From Bacteroidales bacterium (GTDB lineage: Bacteria > Bacteroidota > Bacteroidia > Bacteroidales > VadinHA17): DNA of 64,000 nucleotides. The position numbers and the translations under genes were made by a program. A model generated the notes under the pieces. That model did no database searches, was not told where the DNA came from, and worked only from the letters and a program-made list of their open reading frames with translations. Location: positions 1 to 64,000 of the forward strand of contig JALONR010000005.1 of the NCBI GenBank assembly GCA_025454815.1, written 5' to 3'. Shown here one piece after another: positions 59,562 to 64,000 of this stretch (the stretch's first letter is position 1; every line of letters starts with the position of its first letter).

Positions 59562-60776
59562 ATGGCTGACATATTTGAAAGGTTCTTTTCGGATGCATCG
59601 CAACTGATGAAGAAATCGGCAATCAGGGAAATCCTGAAGCTGACTCAGAGGCCGGAGATGATCTCTTTTGCCGGCGGTCTCCCCTCACCTGACTCCTTCC
59701 CTATCGAGGATATCAGGAGAGTCACTGCCGAGGTCCTTGAACTGGAAGGCAAAGCCGCCCTCCAGTACGGAACAACCGAGGGAGACGTAAAGCTCCGCAC
59801 TCTCCTTGCCGAGCGCCACAGGAAAGACGGACTGAACCTGGCACTCGAAAACATCATCATAACCACAGGGTCACAGCAGGCTCTCGATCTTTGCGGAAAG
59901 ATTTTCATAAACCGTGGTGATGTTGTACTGTGCGGACTGCCATCATACCTGGGAGGGTTAAACGCCTTCTCAAATTACGGTGCTGTGCTGAAGGGAATTC
60001 AGCTTGACGACCAGGGGATGCGGCCTGACCTGCTTGAAAAGGCCATTACAGAACTTAAAAAGGATGGCAGAACTATCAAGTTCATATACATTATTCCTGA
60101 CTTTCAGAATCCAACCGGTGTCACCCTCCCCCGTGCACGCCGTCTTGAAATTATCCGCATCGCGGAGCGGCATGACCTTATAATTGTTGAAGACAGTCCT
60201 TACAGAGATGTCCGTTTTGCAGGCACTCCCGAACCACTTATGTCTTCACTTGACACCCAAGGCAGGGTTTTGACCCTGAACACCTTCTCCAAGATTCTTG
60301 CCCCCGGATTCCGCCTTGCATGGGTTACCGGGCACAAGGAGATCATTGACAAGATGGTCACCGCAAAACAGGCATCCGACCTCTGTACTCCTCCCTTTGT
60401 TCAGAGGATCACCGCAAGGTATATTGAGCAGGGGCTGCTTGACGTAAACCTCAGGAAGACCATTGAACTCTATCACCATCGCCGGGATTACATGCTCAGG
60501 TGCTTCCGCGAGCAGATGCCGGAAGGGGTGAAATGGACAGAGCCTGACGGCGGCTTGTTCCTCTTCGTGACTCTTCCCCCTGCCATGGATGCAGCAAGAC
60601 TCCTCGAAAAAGCCATACGCAAAAATGTCGCATTCGTCTGCGGTTCAGTATTCTACTGCAACAACGAAGGACACAATACAATGCGCATCAATTTCTCCTT
60701 TGCGGATGAAAAGGATACCTGTGAAGGTGTCCGCAGACTGGCTGAGGTGATAAGGGAGGAAATGGCCACCGCCTGA
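59562..60776 (+). CDS. PLP-dependent aminotransferase (2-aminoadipate/LysN-like, class I/II)
   Basis: A 404-residue fold-type I aminotransferase. YGTTEGDVKLRTLLAER near residue 69, the PLP-contacting DFQNPTG near 183, and the Schiff-base lysine Lys244 in TFSKILAPGFRLAW are present. C-terminal NTMRINFSF lies near 375. It resembles MocR-class aminotransferase domains without the HTH, and the 2-aminoadipate or aromatic/branched-chain enzymes. Substrate cannot be decided. The GT2 gene follows 4 bp later. Confidence 0.9.
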   Translation: MADIFERFFSDASQLMKKSAIREILKLTQRPEMISFAGGLPSPDSFPIEDIRRVTAEVLELEGKAALQYGTTEGDVKLRTLLAERHRKDGLNLALENIIITTGSQQALDLCGKIFINRGDVVLCGLPSYLGGLNAFSNYGAVLKGIQLDDQGMRPDLLEKAITELKKDGRTIKFIYIIPDFQNPTGVTLPRARRLEIIRIAERHDLIIVEDSPYRDVRFAGTPEPLMSSLDTQGRVLTLNTFSKILAPGFRLAWVTGHKEIIDKMVTAKQASDLCTPPFVQRITARYIEQGLLDVNLRKTIELYHHRRDYMLRCFREQMPEGVKWTEPDGGLFLFVTLPPAMDAARLLEKAIRKNVAFVCGSVFYCNNEGHNTMRINFSFADEKDTCEGVRRLAEVIREEMATA

Positions 60777-60780
60777 AGCG

Positions 60781-61653
60781 ATGGAGCTCTCGGTAGTAAT
60801 CGTCTCATACAATGTGTGCGCCCTCCTCCGCCAGGCGCTTCAGTCACTCGTTGTTGCAGCCACCGGCACGGTCAATGAAGTAATTGTTGTTGATAACAAT
60901 TCGGCAGACAACTCTGCAGCGATGGTCAGGGAGGAGTTCCCTTCAGTAAGACTCATCATCTCATCAACAAATGAAGGCTACCCGGCAGCCTGCAACAAAG
61001 GCATTGCAGTTTCATCAGGAGAATATATACTTATTCTCAATCCTGACACCATTGTGTCTCCTGACGCTCTGTTAAATGCACTCATTTTCATGAAATTGAA
61101 TCCGGATGCCGGGGCTGCCGGGGCACACATGACTGATGGCACCGGAAGGTTCCTTCAAGAATCCAGGAGAGGATTCCCATCCCCCATCACATCACTCTTC
61201 AGGTTCACGGGACTCGGTAAACTATTCCCCCGTTCCCCGTTCTTCAATGCATACTACCTCGGTAACCCGCCGGAGGAGGAGACCTGCCGCGCTGACATCC
61301 TGACCGGCGCTTTCATGCTTCTGCGAAGGGAGGTTCTCGACAAAACAGGACCCTTTGACACCGGCTACTTCATGTACGGAGAGGATATCGACCTCAGCTG
61401 GCGAATAAGAAAGGCAGGATACTATAATTATTACCTCCACAACGTCAGGATAACTCATTTCAAAGGGGCAAGTTCCTCGCAGGACAAGGTGGCCGCAATG
61501 AATCATTTCTATGATGCCATGAACATATTTGCCGGCAAACATCTGAAGAGGGTCTGGCACCTTCCGGTAAGGATAGCCGTGGCTCTTTTAAGGACCCTTT
61601 CCCTTGCCCGCCTGAGGTCGGACAGGATGATTAAAAGTGGCATCTGCCGTTAA
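60781..61653 (+). CDS. family 2 glycosyltransferase (WbbL-like)
   Basis: A 290-residue GT2 enzyme. GT-A motifs are VVIVSYN at the N-terminus, VDNNSADNS near 38, ILNPDTIV near 89 and the YGEDIDLSWRIRKAGY acid block near 199. The LTGAFMLLRREVLDKTG segment before it is typical of rhamnosyl-type transferases. It is unrelated in position to the other GT2 at 33134, although of the same broad type. Probable role in a surface polysaccharide; no other polysaccharide genes are next to it. Confidence 0.9.
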   Translation: MELSVVIVSYNVCALLRQALQSLVVAATGTVNEVIVVDNNSADNSAAMVREEFPSVRLIISSTNEGYPAACNKGIAVSSGEYILILNPDTIVSPDALLNALIFMKLNPDAGAAGAHMTDGTGRFLQESRRGFPSPITSLFRFTGLGKLFPRSPFFNAYYLGNPPEEETCRADILTGAFMLLRREVLDKTGPFDTGYFMYGEDIDLSWRIRKAGYYNYYLHNVRITHFKGASSSQDKVAAMNHFYDAMNIFAGKHLKRVWHLPVRIAVALLRTLSLARLRSDRMIKSGICR

Positions 61654-61729
61654 AAAAGGGACTCCTCCCACATAATCTTATTGTGTTTTTTGAGTTATAT
61701 TAGTGACTTTAAGAAAATTAATAATCCTG

Positions 61730-63892
61730 ATGAGAAGGGCTAAATACATCCTCTGTATGATCCTTATGGTTCATGCCGTATCTCTTGCAGGCCAGTCAAG
61801 AAGCGATATGCGTGAGCTTTTCGTCTCTGCCGAGGGAGACTTGCTCTTTGAGGATTATCCGGAGGCTCTGCCGAAATACCTCAGCCTTCTCCAGATCTTC
61901 CCGGAGAACTATAATCTGTATTACAGGATCGGTCAGTGTTATCTCAATACCCCCGGTGAAAAGGATAAATCGATCGCCTGGCTTGAGACTGCTGCTGGTC
62001 ATATTAATCCTGCATATCGTGCCGGAAGACTGCGCGAAACAGGGGCACCCTATGATGTGCTCTACATGCTTGCCAATGCATATCGTATAGCAAATGACTT
62101 TGACAGGGCTCTGGCAACCTATGACCTGTTCCTCAGGGACGTTGACACCGAAAAGTATGATACAGCCCTTGTGCAGTTTCAGATGCAGACCTGCCACAAT
62201 GCCCGGATGATGATGCGAAAGCCGGTATCAGTGGTTGACGCTAACCTGGGCAGCACGGTAAACGAAAGATTTTCGGAGTTCAACCCGGTCATCTCGGCAG
62301 ATGAAAAAACGCTGCTGTTCACCCGTGAGCTGCAGTTTTATGATGCCATCTTCTGGACAAGAAAAATCAACGGGAAATGGACCGAACCGTTAAACCTGAC
62401 ACCCCAGTTGGGAGTGGATCAGGATTACTATACCTCCTCCCTGTCGGCTGACGGCCGGACACTTCTTATGTACCGGGTTGACACATATGACGGAAATATT
62501 TACATGAGCAGGCTGAATGGCGATACATGGAGCGAGGTGGAAAAGCTTAACGGGAATATCAATACCAGGTACTGGGAATCACACGCCACCATCAGCAACG
62601 ACGGGAGAAAGATCTACTTCACAAGCAACAGGAAGGAGAGCCTCGGAGGGCTGGATATTTTTGTTTCTGTACGGGACAGCTCTGGCCACTGGGGCCCGGC
62701 TGTGAATCTGGGACCTGAGATCAACACGGTATATAATGAGGAGACACCCTTCCTGGCTAGGAATGACAGCACCCTGTTCTTCAGCTCCCGCGGCCATTTC
62801 AACATGGGCGGGTATGATGTCTTCAGGTCTGACCTCGGCAGGAACGGTAAATGGAGCACCCCGGTAAATGCAGGGTATCCGCTGAACACAACCGATGATG
62901 ACCTCTTTTTTACACCTGTCGGAAAGGGGAACAGGGGTTTCTATGCGAAATTTGCGGATGACGGCTTCGGGCGGATGGATCTCTTCAGCTGTGACATCTA
63001 TTCTGATCTCAACCCCCGGAACTTCATCGTGACAGGAAGGGCTGCCGTCAGCAACCTCCTTGATGAGTTTCCGCAGCCAGTGAAAATTACTGCGGTTAAA
63101 AGCGCCGATACCGGAAGAATTATAAACGCGTTTACCAATCCGGTGACCGGACTCTATTCACTTTTTCTTCCGCATGGTACCTATAATATTAATTATGACT
63201 CTGAGGAAGCCCTTCCGGAGTCAATAGAAATTGAGCTTTTGCCTGACAGGCAGGGCGATACTGTAAGGATAAAGCCGGTTATGCTGGAGGAAACCGATTT
63301 TTCTGCTTACCTGAGGCTTGTCTCTGACACCCTCCTCAGGGTGAATGGCGCTGAACCGGTAAGCATTGAACTTGTTGCCGAGGAGAGGTCACTTCTTGAC
63401 ATAGAGGTACTATCGCCAGATTCAGTGATTGTCACCGAGCAGTTCCGGATTACCGATTCTGCCTTTACCTATACGTTCCTGCCAGAAAAAGGTGACAGCC
63501 GCGTTTCAATGTTGCTTACTGACCGCTTCGGCAATGATACGGCCGCAGCGGTTACTGTGCGCCGCACCGATACCAGGGCACGGCCTGAGAAACCACTCTA
63601 CCGGGAAATCCGGGCCAGGCCGGCGGGTGACAGGGCTGAAACTGCAGGTGCTGACGGCGCAACTGCCTCAGCCGGAGCAGGTGGTACCACTGATGCCGGC
63701 ACCGCGGCAGCCGGCACTACTGATACAGGCGGCGCTTCCGCTCTCCCTGCAACTGCAGATGACGGGCAGGAAAATGAAGAAGACGGAAAGAAAAGCTGCA
63801 ACTGGTGGTGGCTGATTATTGCCGCCGCATTTTTGCTCTTCCTGTTGCTCTGGAGGAGAAGAAAAAGAGATAAAAAGGAAACGGAACAATAA
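61730..63892 (+). CDS. TPR-PD40 surface protein with C-terminal membrane anchor
   Basis: A 720-residue protein. Order: signal peptide (about 1-21, ending SLAGQ); TPR-like helical repeats about 22-150 (YYRIGQCYLN); a PD40/WD40-like propeller about 170-430 with repeated blocks such as ISADEKTLLF, LSADGRTLLMY and ISNDGRKIYFTS; carboxypeptidase-regulatory-like strands about 435-530; a further beta domain to about 610; an Ala/Gly/Thr-rich linker about 630-680; then a hydrophobic segment of about 20 residues and a basic tail RRRKRDKKE. The usual Bacteroidota TPR-PD40 protein ends in an OmpA domain, which is missing here. A longer frame begins at a GTG (61703) without a signal start. The next gene begins 1 bp after the stop. 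Confidence 0.82.
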   Translation: MRRAKYILCMILMVHAVSLAGQSRSDMRELFVSAEGDLLFEDYPEALPKYLSLLQIFPENYNLYYRIGQCYLNTPGEKDKSIAWLETAAGHINPAYRAGRLRETGAPYDVLYMLANAYRIANDFDRALATYDLFLRDVDTEKYDTALVQFQMQTCHNARMMMRKPVSVVDANLGSTVNERFSEFNPVISADEKTLLFTRELQFYDAIFWTRKINGKWTEPLNLTPQLGVDQDYYTSSLSADGRTLLMYRVDTYDGNIYMSRLNGDTWSEVEKLNGNINTRYWESHATISNDGRKIYFTSNRKESLGGLDIFVSVRDSSGHWGPAVNLGPEINTVYNEETPFLARNDSTLFFSSRGHFNMGGYDVFRSDLGRNGKWSTPVNAGYPLNTTDDDLFFTPVGKGNRGFYAKFADDGFGRMDLFSCDIYSDLNPRNFIVTGRAAVSNLLDEFPQPVKITAVKSADTGRIINAFTNPVTGLYSLFLPHGTYNINYDSEEALPESIEIELLPDRQGDTVRIKPVMLEETDFSAYLRLVSDTLLRVNGAEPVSIELVAEERSLLDIEVLSPDSVIVTEQFRITDSAFTYTFLPEKGDSRVSMLLTDRFGNDTAAAVTVRRTDTRARPEKPLYREIRARPAGDRAETAGADGATASAGAGGTTDAGTAAAGTTDTGGASALPATADDGQENEEDGKKSCNWWWLIIAAAFLLFLLLWRRRKRDKKETEQ

Positions 63893-63893
63893 G

Positions 63894-64000
63894 ATGAACA
63901 CAATGAAGAAACTTGCCTTTTTGCTGATTATTCTTGCTGCATCTCTTACCTGCAGATCACAGGACAACATCAGGCTGCAGGAGGCATTTTATGATGCCGA
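63894..64000 (+). CDS. secreted protein, N-terminal fragment at right edge
   Basis: Only 35 residues are visible before the window ends. They form a signal peptide (MNTMKKLAFLLIILAASLTC, then RSQDN) and the beginning of a helical region (LQEAFYDA). The gene starts 1 bp after the TPR-PD40 gene, so the two are probably one operon. Function cannot be stated. Confidence 0.7.
   Translation, partial: MNTMKKLAFLLIILAASLTCRSQDNIRLQEAFYDA

Overview
The window looks like a chromosomal segment of a member of the Bacteroidota, probably Bacteroidales or a relative. The evidence is an adjacent SusC/SusD pair, type IX secretion genes (gldJ, porU, porV and a PorP/SprF-like barrel), a BlaI/BlaR1 pair, and promoters that fit the Bacteroidota pattern TTTG - about 20 bp - TAnnTTTG. 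Gene density is very high, start/stop overlaps of the ATGA type are common, and Shine-Dalgarno sequences are mostly absent. I saw no rRNA, tRNA, CRISPR array, insertion sequence or prophage.

Layout. 1-3100: a BlaR1-like membrane peptidase (cut by the left edge) and its BlaI repressor, with two matching operators, then two small envelope proteins of unknown role. 3168-17229: a complete sialic-acid utilisation locus on the minus strand: SusC, SusD, sialidase, beta-hexosaminidase, N-acetylneuraminate lyase, a Kelch mutarotase, N-acylglucosamine 2-epimerase and an MFS transporter. A divergent FadR-type GntR regulator sits upstream, with a perfect palindrome in the shared control region. Sialoglycans would be bound and trimmed at the surface. 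Free sialic acid would then be imported, cleaved to ManNAc and pyruvate, and epimerised to GlcNAc. 17211-26019: a translationally coupled minus-strand operon for a glycosylated and acylated carotenoid. Transcription runs nucleotidase, acyltransferase (CruD-like), glycosyltransferase (CruC-like), TPR-like protein, CrtI, CrtB, CrtD-like and CruF-like. No lycopene cyclase is present.

26176-36639: housekeeping genes: an outer membrane barrel, a GMP-synthase-like ATP pyrophosphatase without glutaminase domain, folC, then phoH-mtaB-lpxL-like-GT2-phosphoesterase as a plus-strand run, and murF. 36806-44068: a type IX secretion locus, gldJ and a PorP/SprF-like gene on the minus strand, porU and porV on the plus strand, followed by ispF. 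44624-51216: hutU, then a minus-strand group of zinc-ribbon coiled-coil protein, Nif3, MerR and two paralogous M23 peptidases separated by a 53-bp tandem repeat. 51334-64000: alaS, a long-chain acyl-CoA ligase, a DUF6452/DUF6048-like pair, a sodium:solute symporter, recR, an aminotransferase, a GT2 glycosyltransferase, a TPR-PD40 protein with an unusual C-terminal membrane anchor, and the start of another secreted protein.

Most single genes belong to known families. The points most worth following up are the carotenoid operon with its two unexplained members, the regulatory architecture of the sialic-acid locus, the divergent porU promoter palindrome, the 53-bp repeat between the M23 paralogues, and the tail-anchored TPR-PD40 protein.
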